Shown one piece after another: positions 1 to 8,520 of a stretch of 64,000 bases of DNA; position 1 is the stretch's first letter; the number at the start of each line of letters is the position of its first letter. Source of the DNA: Desulfonema magnum (lineage in GTDB: Bacteria; Desulfobacterota; Desulfobacteria; Desulfobacterales; 4be13); NCBI RefSeq assembly GCF_017377395.1, contig NZ_CP061800.1:4051633-4115632 (forward strand), read 5' to 3'. A model generated the notes under the pieces. It was given only the letters and a program-made list of their open reading frames with translations. It made no database searches and was not told the DNA's origin. Position numbers and translations under genes: made by a program.

Positions 1-290
1 TCTTTGTGGCATTGCTCCTCCGTGTTCTGCAATTTATAATGCCACGAAGGCACCAAGACACGAAGTCTCACGAAGTTTCTCTTCGTGTCTTTGTGGCATT
101 GCTCCTCCGTGTTCTGCAATTTATAATGCCACGAAGGCACCAAGACACGAAGTCTCACGAAGTTTCTCTTCGTGTCTTTGTGGCATTGCTCCTCCGTGTT
201 CTGCAATTTATAATGCCACGAAGGCACCAAGACACGAAGTCTCACGAAGTTTTTCTTCGTGTCTTTGTGGCATTGCTCCTCCCTGTTAGC
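1..290. repeat. 87-bp palindromic tandem repeat, 3 full copies plus a partial fourth
   Basis: The motif beginning TCTTTGTGGCATTGCTCC recurs at 1, 88, 175 and 262, a constant period of 87 bp. Inside each unit the words CTTCGTGTCTTTGTGGCATT and AATGCCACGAAGGCACCAAG pair with each other, so each copy can fold as an imperfect hairpin. The copies are almost identical, which points to recent expansion. The block continues to the left edge, so its full copy number is unknown. The reading frames through it are by-products of the repeat. It lies just beyond the 3' end of the baseplate J gene, and could act as a transcription terminator or simply be a REP-like array. Confidence 0.9.
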
Positions 291-3200
291 TCACTTCAGA
301 CATTTCAAACAAAATTCTCCCGTTTCCCGGGGCTTCGATATTATTATCCAGACGAACAATTTCGAGGGGGCCGACAGCAATCTCACCTTCTTCTATTTCA
401 TCGCCCGAGGGGCGGTCCCATCGTTGAAATCTTGTAAATCTGATCTCTCCCACGCCCGGAACCTTTCCCGCCTCTGTCATGAGATGACTCAGATACACAG
501 ACTGACCAAAAGAAAAATTATCCGGATGAAAAAGCCCGAGCCTGCCGTCAGAGAATTCCACATTGCTGAATTTTTCTTCAAGCGACTTTTCCACTGTGCC
601 AGGAAAGTATCCGGGCAAAACGCTTACTGTCATGGCAATATCCAAAGGCACAAAGCGCGGCGGTTCGATTCTCATATCCGCTCCCACGATGCGGAATCTT
701 TTCATAAAAGCGCTCAGACGCTTGCAAAACTCGGCATCAGAAGGATTATCTCCCACACGATCCACAGCAATAAAAACAGTATGCCATGAACCTGTCCAGC
801 GTACACTGGCAGCAGCCCTCTGCACCTCCGGATGAGATTCAATTTTCCGGACATAGTCCTCCGGAGTTATGCAGCGTTCCTGTGTGCGGAAGGCCTGGGG
901 AGCCTGCAATCGCACCTGATTCATCTTTTCGGGGTCTGTTCCGCCGTATGCGGACAGGGGATTCCGAACACGGATAATTGCTTTTTCGGCCGTTATGACG
1001 TGGGCGATGGCGTCTCTCCCAATGTTACCGGCGGAACCATTGCCAATGCGGTATGCTGCGCTAAAACAAGTTGCTGGCAAGGGGATTTTCCCATGGCTTC
1101 CATCTCCGAAACGGAGAAAGACACGCCGGTCGTTTTCGGTCTCCGCCACAAAACCCCTGACAAAACGGTCACAATTAAAAAAGTCGTTTTGGGCTGTCCA
1201 TGCTTCTTCAGTGTCTTGTTCTGTCAGCCAGATGAGCGGTCCTGCTGTGCGGGGATTCTGATCAAGGGTTTCTTGAGCAGACAACTGCCTTGCTGAAAAA
1301 TGATCATATGGAACAGAGCATGTCAGATTGATGCGTTCAAGCTGAGGGCGATATTTGCCAGTTGGCGGAACTTCAGGCAGAGATTCCCCCCTGATGGTTC
1401 TTCCGTGGTCCGCCAGAACAACATTTCCCAAGGCCGTGGTGATGTCACTGATTTCCGTTCCTTCAAATGCCGAGGCAATATAAAAATCAAAGGGAAGTGC
1501 ATCTGCCTCAGCCCATTGAATATTCGTAATATGGGCAGGTTCTCCGTCCGCGCCTCCCATCAGATCGGAGGAAAGCCTCACTTTTGTGAGACGTACCGCG
1601 TGCCGTCGGTTTGGCTCCGCATCCTCTTTCAGCCCTGTCAGCACACCTTTTACTTCTTCAAAAATCAGTACGTCGCCGGCCTGCAAATTCGGAAAATTTC
1701 CACTTAACGCAGCCTGTATGGCACCTTTGCGAAGACGCGTGATATTGCCGCCCCATGTATAAAAAGAAAGTCGGTTATGATCTTTGAACAAGCTGACAGG
1801 ATGCATGGTTTCAAAAATCTTCGGGCCTGTTGGGAGCATTTCTTCGATAAAAGTGTCATTGGAAACACATACATCCCTGCCGGGTGTTTTTGTGATCAAA
1901 ACCGTGCCTTTTTCAAGTTCTGTATCGCTTTCCACTTCTACCTGAACCCAGACGCGTGCGTTGCATCCCTCATGCATACGATAGTCTATCAGACGGGCAT
2001 GGCGTGCCAGAGAAACCCTCCGTCTGGCAGTTCCCAAATATGCTTCGGTGGAAACTGCATCCTGGAAGTAGCTGAGATGATCAGCCATGTAAGCAAGAAC
2101 CTCTGTTATTGCCACGCCCATATCCGCAGGGTTGCGCTCTGTCCAGTTCGGCGCGAGCGCGGACATCCTGTAGAACATCAGTTTGCGGAAACTCTCGTAG
2201 TCTTTTGTCAGGTAGTCAATATCCGGCGATATTCCTTTTTTTGGCTCAACCCGGGGAGGAGGCTCAGGATCAAACTCGCTTTCCTCATTCAAATCAAACG
2301 TAATCTGCGAAAAAAACGGATCAAGATTCGTTATCTCAGGAAGCTCCAGTCTGTATTTGCAACCCTCCTTTTCCTGAGCTATCTGGTTTTCTCTGCTTAC
2401 GGCGATGGTCAGCACATCTTCCTCTTGGTAGAGGTCCACCCGGGAGCCTTCCTGCTTCACGATATAACCCTGGGGAAGCGGCGGCTGATCCATCCGACAT
2501 AAAAAAGACTTCGGGCATTTGAAGCTATTGCCGTTTTTACTTATATCGGCCACAGTTATTTCTTTACTGTCAAACCATTTACCTGAACCGAATACCGCTT
2601 TTCCGAATTTTGATAAATCTAAGTTTCTGGCGGGCAGCATCCAATAAGCCATCAGGCGAGCTTCTCTGCCTGTGAGCCTGTGGTACATATCGGCAATGAT
2701 CCCATCTTGCGTCCTGGCTTTGTTCCAGATGCGGATATCTGCGACGGCCCCGTGAAAAAAGTCGTCTGTATGTGATAAGAAACCATTGCTGACCGGTCTT
2801 GTGCGCGCCCTGTTCCAGATTCGCACAGTTTCCGGCGCTTCCTCAATGATAGCGTTGAAAAAAAGCCCGCCAGAGGAACCAGAACCCAGATATAAATATC
2901 CGCATCCATGATAATGATCCGATGTATAGCGTCTGGCAGCTATTTTTCCGTCTCTGTATATAGTTTGTCTTTTGGGCGCTGCTTCATACACACATGCCCA
3001 GTGATGCCAGTCCGTATCTGACCAGGTGTTTTCCGTATCCAGATCATCGCCGGAGAATCCAAAAGTAAAACAGCCCGTATCTTTGAACCCAATTTTTAAA
3101 GCAGCATTTTTTGCAGGCGGTCCCTGTCCGATAATAATATGGTGCTTTCCGGCAGACTCCCGCCTTGCCCAGAACTCCACGGTAAAGCTTTTATCCGCCA

Positions 3201-3576
3201 AATTTATTTTGTTCCCGCAGTTTATCTTTGTTTTTCCATCCAGATTAAGGGCCGAATCTATGACTGGTTCTATGCTCCTTTCCCATTTTCCATTCACCAC
3301 ATCCCTTACCAGAATATCAGATGATGCCTTGTTTTCTCCGTAGTCTGATATACGGATGCTTGCCGGAGTAACTGCATCAGGAACCGTCTTCCTGTCGGGC
3401 AAGTCCGATGCCGAAGGGATAAAATATAAAAACAGCTTATAACCATCGCCGTCCTTTTTTACATTGACATAATCAATCCCCATCTGTTCCGGGTGGCGGC
3501 TAACAGCCCCGCGACGGCGAGTAATAGCCAACGAATTCATAGTCTCTGCAAAATTAGTTGCTATAATCTCATTCAT
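286..3576 (-). CDS. eCIS baseplate J-like protein with N-terminal LamG-like domain
   Basis: This 1096-aa protein is the large baseplate wedge component of the contractile injection system (phage gpJ, Afp11-like). Residues from about 440 on carry the family signature: a start resembling 'DYLTKDYESFRKLM', then 'NPADMGVAITEVLAYMADHLSYFQDA' in pieces, and a C-terminal baseplate-J region. Unusually, residues about 105-320 look like a LamG/concanavalin-type sandwich (segments such as SFTVEFWARRES, DWHHWACVYE, DGKIAARRY, ADIRIWNKART). A carbohydrate-binding fold inside a wedge protein suggests a decorated baseplate or a surface-binding role; that is inference. It is the last gene of the visible operon. 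The start ATG follows a short AT-rich spacer; an internal start is possible because the first 35 residues are not conserved-looking. Confidence 0.85.
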   Translation of the reverse strand: MNEIIATNFAETMNSLAITRRRGAVSRHPEQMGIDYVNVKKDGDGYKLFLYFIPSASDLPDRKTVPDAVTPASIRISDYGENKASSDILVRDVVNGKWERSIEPVIDSALNLDGKTKINCGNKINLADKSFTVEFWARRESAGKHHIIIGQGPPAKNAALKIGFKDTGCFTFGFSGDDLDTENTWSDTDWHHWACVYEAAPKRQTIYRDGKIAARRYTSDHYHGCGYLYLGSGSSGGLFFNAIIEEAPETVRIWNRARTRPVSNGFLSHTDDFFHGAVADIRIWNKARTQDGIIADMYHRLTGREARLMAYWMLPARNLDLSKFGKAVFGSGKWFDSKEITVADISKNGNSFKCPKSFLCRMDQPPLPQGYIVKQEGSRVDLYQEEDVLTIAVSRENQIAQEKEGCKYRLELPEITNLDPFFSQITFDLNEESEFDPEPPPRVEPKKGISPDIDYLTKDYESFRKLMFYRMSALAPNWTERNPADMGVAITEVLAYMADHLSYFQDAVSTEAYLGTARRRVSLARHARLIDYRMHEGCNARVWVQVEVESDTELEKGTVLITKTPGRDVCVSNDTFIEEMLPTGPKIFETMHPVSLFKDHNRLSFYTWGGNITRLRKGAIQAALSGNFPNLQAGDVLIFEEVKGVLTGLKEDAEPNRRHAVRLTKVRLSSDLMGGADGEPAHITNIQWAEADALPFDFYIASAFEGTEISDITTALGNVVLADHGRTIRGESLPEVPPTGKYRPQLERINLTCSVPYDHFSARQLSAQETLDQNPRTAGPLIWLTEQDTEEAWTAQNDFFNCDRFVRGFVAETENDRRVFLRFGDGSHGKIPLPATCFSAAYRIGNGSAGNIGRDAIAHVITAEKAIIRVRNPLSAYGGTDPEKMNQVRLQAPQAFRTQERCITPEDYVRKIESHPEVQRAAASVRWTGSWHTVFIAVDRVGDNPSDAEFCKRLSAFMKRFRIVGADMRIEPPRFVPLDIAMTVSVLPGYFPGTVEKSLEEKFSNVEFSDGRLGLFHPDNFSFGQSVYLSHLMTEAGKVPGVGEIRFTRFQRWDRPSGDEIEEGEIAVGPLEIVRLDNNIEAPGNGRILFEMSEVS

Positions 3577-3617
3577 TTTTTATAATATCAGCAGTTAAGA
3601 GTGTATGTTATCAATAA

Positions 3618-3712
3618 GTCCCCCGAAAGTTCAGGCACTTCAGCCACTTTAGTTCACTTCAGGCACTTCAGTTTACTTTAGCTCACTTCGCTCACTTCAG
3701 GCAGTTTCCTCT
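3618..3712. repeat. degenerate 9-bp intergenic repeat (CACTTCAGG / CACTTTAGY)
   Basis: The gap between the baseplate J and gp25 genes holds a run of variants of the 9-mer CACTTYAGN (CACTTCAGG, CACTTTAGT, CACTTCGCT), continuing into the first codons of the 3' end of the gp25 gene. The same word family fills the gaps at 4878-4945, 5600-5880 and 13064-13195, so it marks this operon. No hairpin or promoter is evident. Confidence 0.75.
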
Positions 3713-4055
3713 CAAACATGGCAACCCTCTGCTGCCCGCTTTTAATAGCGACATACTGCACAGCAACCCTCAGCGCTGCATCTTCGCTTTCAACATGAAT
3801 ATCCTGCACCAGTATGACATCACTCAGATGCTGCTGCAACGCCCCCTGAACCATAAACTTGGTGGCAGCTATGATCTCATCTCCTATAGAGGCGAATATA
3901 AGATTTGAAATCCCTGTTCCAAAATCCGGACGGTTTACGCGTTCTCCGGGCGAAGTAAAAAGAACCTGCTCGATCATCTGCCGGATGTGTTCATCAGTTT
4001 CCACCTTCGCTGTCCGTCCGCGGCCGTTTATTTTAAATGGAAATGCTATATGCAT
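3678..4055 (-). CDS. eCIS baseplate wedge protein, GPW/gp25 family
   Basis: This 125-aa protein matches phage gp25/GPW (Afp9-like), the small wedge protein that nucleates sheath assembly at the baseplate. Visible hallmarks are the N-terminal 'MHIAFPFKINGRGRTAK', the segment 'EHIRQMIEQVLFTSPGERVNRPDFGTGI', and a C-terminal beta segment. The EPR/GERxxRPDFG region is the usual gp25 core. It precedes the baseplate J gene, as in most eCIS. The C-terminus runs into the 9-bp repeat tract ('PEVSEVS'), which suggests that the repeat has been captured into the coding sequence. Confidence 0.9.
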   Translation of the reverse strand: MHIAFPFKINGRGRTAKVETDEHIRQMIEQVLFTSPGERVNRPDFGTGISNLIFASIGDEIIAATKFMVQGALQQHLSDVILVQDIHVESEDAALRVAVQYVAIKSGQQRVAMFERKLPEVSEVS

Positions 4056-4061
4056 ATAAGG

Positions 4062-4266
4062 TTATCCTTTTTTCAAATGAGCTAAAGCGAGAGTTCCAAA
4101 ATCAAAATCGTGGGTGAGGATAAAACAGCACTCCGAACATGCCTTTTCCAGAAGATATTCGTCCTCTCTGGCGTGCCATTTTCTTTCCTTTGCGTCAGTC
4201 ACACCTGTTCCTTTCCCTCTGAGAAAGGACACCGCTCTCGGTGAGATGTTCTTCATCCGCCAGCAT
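4062..4266 (-). pseudogene. DUF5615 PIN-like toxin fragment, frameshifted
   Basis: The readable part (about 64 codons from 4256 down) is 'KNISPRAVSFLRGKG' and 'CFILTHDFDFGTLALAHLKKG', which is the core of the DUF5615 PIN-like family. The family's usual start, M-[KR]-x-LADEN, is present one frame away as MLADE starting at 4266. One extra base near 4250 separates it from the rest. The 3' end is also cut short compared with the usual 110-120 residues, stopping just before gp25. In intact loci this family pairs with a DUF433 antitoxin, and the remains of one lie immediately upstream here. It is almost certainly non-functional. Confidence 0.75.
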
Positions 4267-4286
4267 TTTCAGACATCAGAATTTCA

Positions 4287-4630
4287 TCATGCGGCTTCCG
4301 GTTCAAGATATATTTCGTTTTTCAGAGAACTGGCTGCATATCTGAGACGGGCATATAAGTACCTGAGCAAAAATTTTTTATATTTGCCCGGGAAGAAACC
4401 CGGCTTTTTTTCCTGGAATAACCCGCCACCCGTAAAGGAAAAAGCCGGGTTTCTCCGCGGTTCGCAGAAAAAAAGATATATAAAAAACTTTTGCACAGGT
4501 ACTTATGCCTCTCCCGTAAGATGGGAATAATCTGTGAGTATCTCATCATAACTCATAACGGATGTGAGCAGTTCCGTGGAGAGCTGGCAGAAGCCCCAAA
4601 TTGTTCGCCGGAGTGCCGGGCCAGGTGTGT
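4287..4630 (-). pseudogene. DUF433 antitoxin remnant split by a MITE
   Basis: Reading on the minus strand from about 4630, a decayed 5' part gives 'GPALRRT' and then a clear DUF433 core 'VMSYDEILTDYSHLTGEA' ending at about 4506. After the 150-bp element at 4356-4505 the 3' part resumes as 'YARLRYAASSLKNEIYLEPEAA' and stops at 4287. Together these restore the DUF433 pattern (SYDEIL-DYPHLT-EDI-ALRYAA). The two parts are one frame apart even if a TA duplication is removed, so the gene has decayed beyond the insertion. It sits directly upstream of the DUF5615 remnant in the usual antitoxin-toxin order. Confidence 0.75.
4356..4505. mobile_element. 150-bp MITE (TAAGTACC family), copy 1
   Basis: The terminal inverted repeats are TAAGTACCTGAGCAAAA on the left and TTTTGCACAGGTACTTA on the right. 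Inside is a second palindrome, AGAAACCCGGCTTTTTT facing GGAAAAAGCCGGGTTTCT. No coding capacity is present. Three further full copies of the same design lie at 52592, 54995 and 59969. TA dinucleotides abut AGTACC/GGTACT on both sides, which fits a TA-targeting (IS630/mariner-like) mobiliser, but no such transposase is in the window. This copy interrupts the DUF433 remnant. Confidence 0.85.
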
Positions 4631-4828
4631 TTACCGTTCTGTAATTTCAGGAATATTTTCATCTTCACACTTTTCAACCAATATACCTGAAATTTCCATA
4701 AATGATACTAACGGATGATTTTCATCTTCTCCCACTTCATCTGTCAGACTATCCAATAATTCGACAATTCTGTCATATTCTTCTTCTGTGTGAGGATTTC
4801 CTATCCCGAAAAATGTATCATATACCAT
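4631..4828 (-). pseudogene. HigA-like antitoxin N-terminal fragment without HTH
   Basis: This is a 65-codon acidic open frame. 'HTEEEYDRIVELLDSLTDEVGEDENHPL' in two overlapping segments, then 'SFMEISGILVEKCEDENIPEI', resembles the N-terminal dimerisation part of HigA-type antitoxins, which continue into an XRE helix-turn-helix. Here the frame stops right after 'NIPEITER', so the DNA-binding domain is missing. It could be a free-standing short protein, but its place beside the decayed DUF433/DUF5615 pair favours a remnant. No partner HigB toxin is visible. Confidence 0.55.
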
Positions 4829-4877
4829 TTATGAAGTGTCATCAGGATATTGTATCACGCTTTTATTATATATAAAT

Positions 4878-4948
4878 TTAGCTCACTTTGGTCACTTTAA
4901 TCACTTTGGTCACTTTAGTCACTTTAGATCACTTTAGTCACTTCAGAC
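4878..4948. repeat. degenerate 9-bp intergenic repeat
   Basis: There are about seven consecutive variants of TCACTTTRG (TCACTTTGG, TCACTTTAA, TCACTTTAG). They lie between the HigA-like fragment and the spike gene and run up to the spike stop codon, the same family as the blocks at 3618, 5600 and 13064. Confidence 0.8.
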
Positions 4949-5584
4949 AACTTCCACAGCTCCATTATTTATATCCACCTTTGGCCCGTTAAGTTTCAGG
5001 GCTGCCGGCCCATTTGTGGCTTCAACACCTGATGCAGAAAGTTTTATGGATGCGGGCGGGCTTTCTGCTTCGAGGTTCGAGGGGTCCATTCTGATGGTCG
5101 TGGGAGGTATGCTCAGTTCTATACCTTTGGGAGTCAGTTTGACATTGGCAGGGTTGCAGTCAATTTCGATGCCAGCGGAATTGAACGTCATTTTAAGCGG
5201 TGCGGATACCCCCGGAGGATTTACCTCCAGGATTGCTCCCCCTGCCCCGGGCATGTCATTTAGCGTAATGGATACGGACTGAGTTTTAAAAACCTTTATC
5301 TGCTCCACAGCAGGTTTTGCCGGAACCTCGCCTGTTCCCCAGAAGCAGCCACTCCATATGGGATAGTCAATATCTCCCCCTTCAAATTCCACCCAGATAT
5401 TTGCGTTTATCGGAGGAATCGCAAAAAAACCTACCTGCATGCCAGCATACGGCACACACGGCATGGCCCAGCTTAAACGGCCGTCTCCCAGAACCGAGGG
5501 AACCTCCACCTGCACTCTGCCCAGCTGCATGGGATCATTATTATTTGTCACCTTGCCGCGATATTTTCCAAAATATTTTTCCAT
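4943..5584 (-). CDS. eCIS spike / baseplate assembly protein V (gp5-VgrG OB-fold)
   Basis: This 213-aa protein contains the phage gpV / VgrG OB-fold. N-terminal segments 'YFGKYRGKVTNNNDPMQLGRVQV', read in part, and 'PYAGMQVGFFAIPP' followed by 'WVEFEGGDIDYPIWSGCFWG' are the typical central-spike hub insertion. The C-terminal half is a run of short beta repeats ('LKMTFNSAGIEID', 'VKLTPKGIELSI', 'IKLSASGVEATN'), the expected triple-stranded beta-helix of the spike shaft. In Afp the hub (gpD-like) and spike are one protein, Afp8; here they are two genes. The cargo or PAAR tip protein is not seen next to it. Confidence 0.9.
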   Translation of the reverse strand: MEKYFGKYRGKVTNNNDPMQLGRVQVEVPSVLGDGRLSWAMPCVPYAGMQVGFFAIPPINANIWVEFEGGDIDYPIWSGCFWGTGEVPAKPAVEQIKVFKTQSVSITLNDMPGAGGAILEVNPPGVSAPLKMTFNSAGIEIDCNPANVKLTPKGIELSIPPTTIRMDPSNLEAESPPASIKLSASGVEATNGPAALKLNGPKVDINNGAVEVV

Positions 5585-5599
5585 GTCAAACCTGATTCT

Positions 5600-5880
5600 C
5601 TTAAAAGTGAACTGAAGTGAGCTGAAGTGTCTGAAATGAACTAAAGTGCCTGAAATGAACTAAAGTGCCTGAAGTGAGCTGAAGTGTCTGAAGTGAACTA
5701 AAGTGCTGGAAGTGAGTGAGAAAACCTCCTTGCTTCGTTGTGACCGTAAGGCCATAATCATTTATAAGTTACCTTAACTTTAAGCTCACTTTAGCTCACT
5801 TTAGCTCACTTCAGGCACTTCAGGCACTTCAGGCACTTCAGTTCACTTTAGGCACTTTACTTACTTCCGGCACTTCAAAC
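5600..5880. repeat. degenerate 9-bp intergenic repeat, both orientations
   Basis: The gap between the hub and spike genes is made of 9-mer variants. At 5607-5720 they read as GAACTAAAGTGCCTGAAAT-type words, and at 5783-5880 as the complementary CACTTTAGCT and CACTTCAGG words. The two halves can pair into a long imperfect stem around the short unique piece at 5721-5780. The block ends at the stop codon of the hub gene. Confidence 0.8.
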
Positions 5881-7014
5881 TCTCACAACTGGCGACAGCG
5901 CCCCTGTTCCTTCTCTCGTCAGCGTAAAATTCTGCTTGTATGAACCCTTTTGTATCCCATGTGTCACCTCTTTGACATAATACATGCCGTCGTAAGTTTC
6001 TCCAACGCCGCGAACCCCGACAATGCTCCGAGCTTTAAGTGGTTTGCCGTATTTGATCGCATCAATTGTTCCTCTGGCTGTAACCGTATCTCCGACCGAT
6101 TTGTTTGTTGCACCCTGGGCTCTTGCCATGGCCGCTTGAATGTTCAACCCCCCTGCATTGTCAGGCAAAATTTTTCTGGCATTCAACATATTCATTGCCA
6201 GGCTTTGCTCTCTTGCCAGGGGAGTTTGCATGGCTGCCAGGGTCATCACAGGCAGCTTGATGTTTGTCCTGCCATCTTGCAGCCTGCCATCAACCAGCTC
6301 AGGTGCAAGCGCGTCATGCTCAAAGCTGATTGTTTCGACATTGCTGGCCGCTCCCATGTTATATGTTATTGCGGATTGCGGCAATCCAAGGCGTTTGGGA
6401 GGTCCCCAGTAAGCGATGTTCGATCCCGGGACAGGGCCTGATTCAATATAGAATACATATCCGTAACGCGCGGCCATGTCCCGCAGATACGCCAGATCAG
6501 TTCCGCGCTGCACCGGTGTCCGCTCTGTAGGAACAGGAACATCCGCGACTGGGGGAGGAATCACTGTGGGAATCAGTCCGTATTGCGAATACATCGCGAT
6601 TATTTTGGCGGCAATGACATTTTCCGTCTGTCCCGGATGCTCCATGGTCTTTTCTTCCAGATCCATCATAACGCTCACGTCTTCGCCTGTGATTGTAACC
6701 ATGTCGCTTCCGCCATTGGCACCAGGAGACAACTGGCGGTTGGTAATAATGCCATCCATCAGCACATAGGGGATCGCCATAATTGTCGTTATTAGGATCA
6801 CCCGGTTAAACACCCGAGTTTGCGGATTCAAATGAAATGAATAATCAAGCGGACCGAGCAAAGGGTCGCGTATCGCTTTAAAATTGATCTGGAAACCGGA
6901 GCGTCCGTCATCTCGGCATGTCACCTCGGCGCTTTCAAACGTCTCCATAAGAGGCTGAATGGCCGGAATCGGAACCTTCGGTCCCATAAGTATTGTCAGA
7001 TTAAAACCCAGCAT
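5875..7014 (-). CDS. eCIS hub protein, phage late control D (gpD/gp27) family
   Basis: This 379-aa protein is a gpD-like hub that forms the trimeric base of the spike and joins tube to spike. Features seen are 'LDYSFHLNPQTRVFNRVILITTI' in part, the region 'LAYLRDMAARYGYVFYIESGPVPGSNIAYWGPP' in pieces (the usual gpD core, with RYGY and YWGPP), and a C-terminal 'YYVKEVTHGIQKGSYKQNFTLTREG', which closes the beta barrel. The length is normal for the separate form of the family. It starts just downstream of the LysM gene and precedes the spike gene, so the expected Afp7-Afp8 order is kept. Confidence 0.85.
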   Translation of the reverse strand: MLGFNLTILMGPKVPIPAIQPLMETFESAEVTCRDDGRSGFQINFKAIRDPLLGPLDYSFHLNPQTRVFNRVILITTIMAIPYVLMDGIITNRQLSPGANGGSDMVTITGEDVSVMMDLEEKTMEHPGQTENVIAAKIIAMYSQYGLIPTVIPPPVADVPVPTERTPVQRGTDLAYLRDMAARYGYVFYIESGPVPGSNIAYWGPPKRLGLPQSAITYNMGAASNVETISFEHDALAPELVDGRLQDGRTNIKLPVMTLAAMQTPLAREQSLAMNMLNARKILPDNAGGLNIQAAMARAQGATNKSVGDTVTARGTIDAIKYGKPLKARSIVGVRGVGETYDGMYYVKEVTHGIQKGSYKQNFTLTREGTGALSPVVRV

Positions 7015-7051
7015 ACGCTTATTTAGTATTGTCTTTTAAATTTTCTGTAGG

Positions 7052-7381
7052 TTATCTCGTTAAATCTGCCTGATTTCCAGTTATGTCAAGCCCGATTTTC
7101 GGGGAGCCGATTCTGATTTTCCTTCCGATTTCGCTTGTAAGTTCAAAGGGATTCATTGCATTATTTGCATCGCAAATCTGCCAAAAGCGCATGGGATCAC
7201 CCAAAAATCTCGCAGCGATAAGATCCAGACGATCACCTTCGGTTACGGTCTCCTCCGCCATCGTCTGCAACGCTTCGGCCCGGGGCAGAAATCGCCGCCT
7301 TTTGTATGACACAATTCCGCCGTCCGCCGTCTTGAGCGTTGCTGTTTCCAAGTTGTAATATCTGCTGTCATGTTCAAACAT
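7052..7381 (-). CDS. eCIS LysM-domain protein
   Basis: This 109-aa protein has a LysM-like segment at about residues 40-95: 'VTEGDRLDLIAARFLGDPMRFWQICDANN' in pieces, then 'IGRKIRI'. In eCIS and phage tails a LysM module in the Afp7-like protein links tube end and hub; it need not bind peptidoglycan. Here it is a free-standing gene, whereas in Afp it is fused to the tube-cap domain found at 7751-8416. A 200-bp repeat block separates the two genes, so the split may be secondary. Confidence 0.8.
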   Translation of the reverse strand: MFEHDSRYYNLETATLKTADGGIVSYKRRRFLPRAEALQTMAEETVTEGDRLDLIAARFLGDPMRFWQICDANNAMNPFELTSEIGRKIRIGSPKIGLDITGNQADLTR

Positions 7382-7401
7382 GGTTTTGTATTCTCACTTT
7401 T

Positions 7402-7600
7402 CTAACCTTTGAAAAAATAGAATATTCATAAAAAAGCCGGGTTTTTCGCCCCCCGGCATGAAAAGGTTCTCATATAAAAAACCCGGGTTTTCAAAATTTG
7501 CTAACCTTTGAAAAAATAGAATATTCATAAAAAAGCCGGGTTTTTCGCCCCCCGGCATGAAAAGGTTCTCATATAAAAAACCCGGCTTTTTAAAATATAT
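7402..7600. repeat. 99-bp direct repeat, two copies, with CCGGGTTTTT palindromes
   Basis: The word CTAACCTTTGAAAAAATAG starts at 7402 and again at 7501, giving a 99-bp period over two copies. Each copy holds AAAAAAGCCGGGTTTTTCG and AAAAAACCCGG, which are complementary and likely form a hairpin. Similar CCGGG palindromes occur at 44677-44890 and within the TAAGTACC MITEs. It lies between the LysM and tube-cap genes, and could terminate or attenuate transcription in the operon. Confidence 0.8.
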
Positions 7601-7750
7601 TTTTCACGTCAAAATAAATATGTTATCAGATAAAATTTTCCTCGGACAGCCGTGTTCATCTTGAACTCTCTCAAAATCTGAATGAGCATAATACCTTTAA
7701 ATAAATGTATCTGAATTCGGGAGATTTACAGACAATATGACTTTTGCTTT

Positions 7751-8416
7751 CTACCCGAATTGCAATGGAGGTTTGTGCCAATACTTGGACATATTACGAA
7801 AGTTTTCTAAATTATAACCACTTAGGAGTTCCTTGTATGAATGATGCGTAAGAAATGTCATAAAACCAAGGTTCTTAAAACTCTTAAAATCGCCATAAGA
7901 TAAAACTTTAAAAGTTATCGTAGCCTCGGCGCGAATAGGAACCAGGTTTTCATTGAAGGCTTTCTCTGTTATCGTCACGTCAGTAATCTGCACCGGAACG
8001 ATCCATTTTACGCCCCATATGAATAAGGTCAGCGGAACAGAAAGTTCGCTTATTTCAATCGTTCCCGTGTTTGATAAAGCCATGCCTCTTATTACTGAAA
8101 GCACTCCGGGATAAAGCATCAGCTCCAAAGCAGCCAACTCACGAGAAATCCCAAGCCCGGTTGGAATTGTATCGCTGTCCGCCATATCGTCTGTGGCATC
8201 AAAATGTGCCTCCAATACAACTTCTTCTTCAGGGAAATCTTTAAATTGAATCGGCGGTTTTTCAGTTATCCTGGCTGTCATTGAATGTTCAAGAGATTCC
8301 GGATTGAATTGAAAAATAACCCCTCTTGGCACAGCATTACCCAGACTAACACCGCTGCCCACGGGAGGCAATGTGACCAGACAGCCTTTCCATAGTTTTG
8401 GTGATATTCGATCCAT
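7751..8416 (-). CDS. eCIS tube-cap protein (Afp7-like CIS_tube domain)
   Basis: This 221-aa protein carries the signature of the CIS tube-initiator family: 'GVIFQFNPESLEHSMTARI' near residue 32, the acidic 'EEVVLEAHFDATDD' segment, and 'LMLYPGVLS' followed by a beta-rich half containing 'FIWGVKWIVPVQITDVTITEKAFN' in pieces. These proteins cap the inner tube at the baseplate and carry the first tube ring. The LysM part usually fused to it is encoded separately at 7052-7381. Confidence 0.8.
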   Translation of the reverse strand: MDRISPKLWKGCLVTLPPVGSGVSLGNAVPRGVIFQFNPESLEHSMTARITEKPPIQFKDFPEEEVVLEAHFDATDDMADSDTIPTGLGISRELAALELMLYPGVLSVIRGMALSNTGTIEISELSVPLTLFIWGVKWIVPVQITDVTITEKAFNENLVPIRAEATITFKVLSYGDFKSFKNLGFMTFLTHHSYKELLSGYNLENFRNMSKYWHKPPLQFG

Positions 8417-8520
8417 TCTTTTATCCTATTTTATGTGAGAGTGTTAGGTGTTAAGTGTTAAGTGTTAGGAAAAAATAGCAAAACTTTCATTGTCTGTTGT
8501 GATCGGCTGGTCGTGACTGG

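Noticed and set aside
6..437. 143-codon open frame at the left edge
   Set aside because: It is a translation of the 87-bp repeat and then the antisense of the baseplate J gene.
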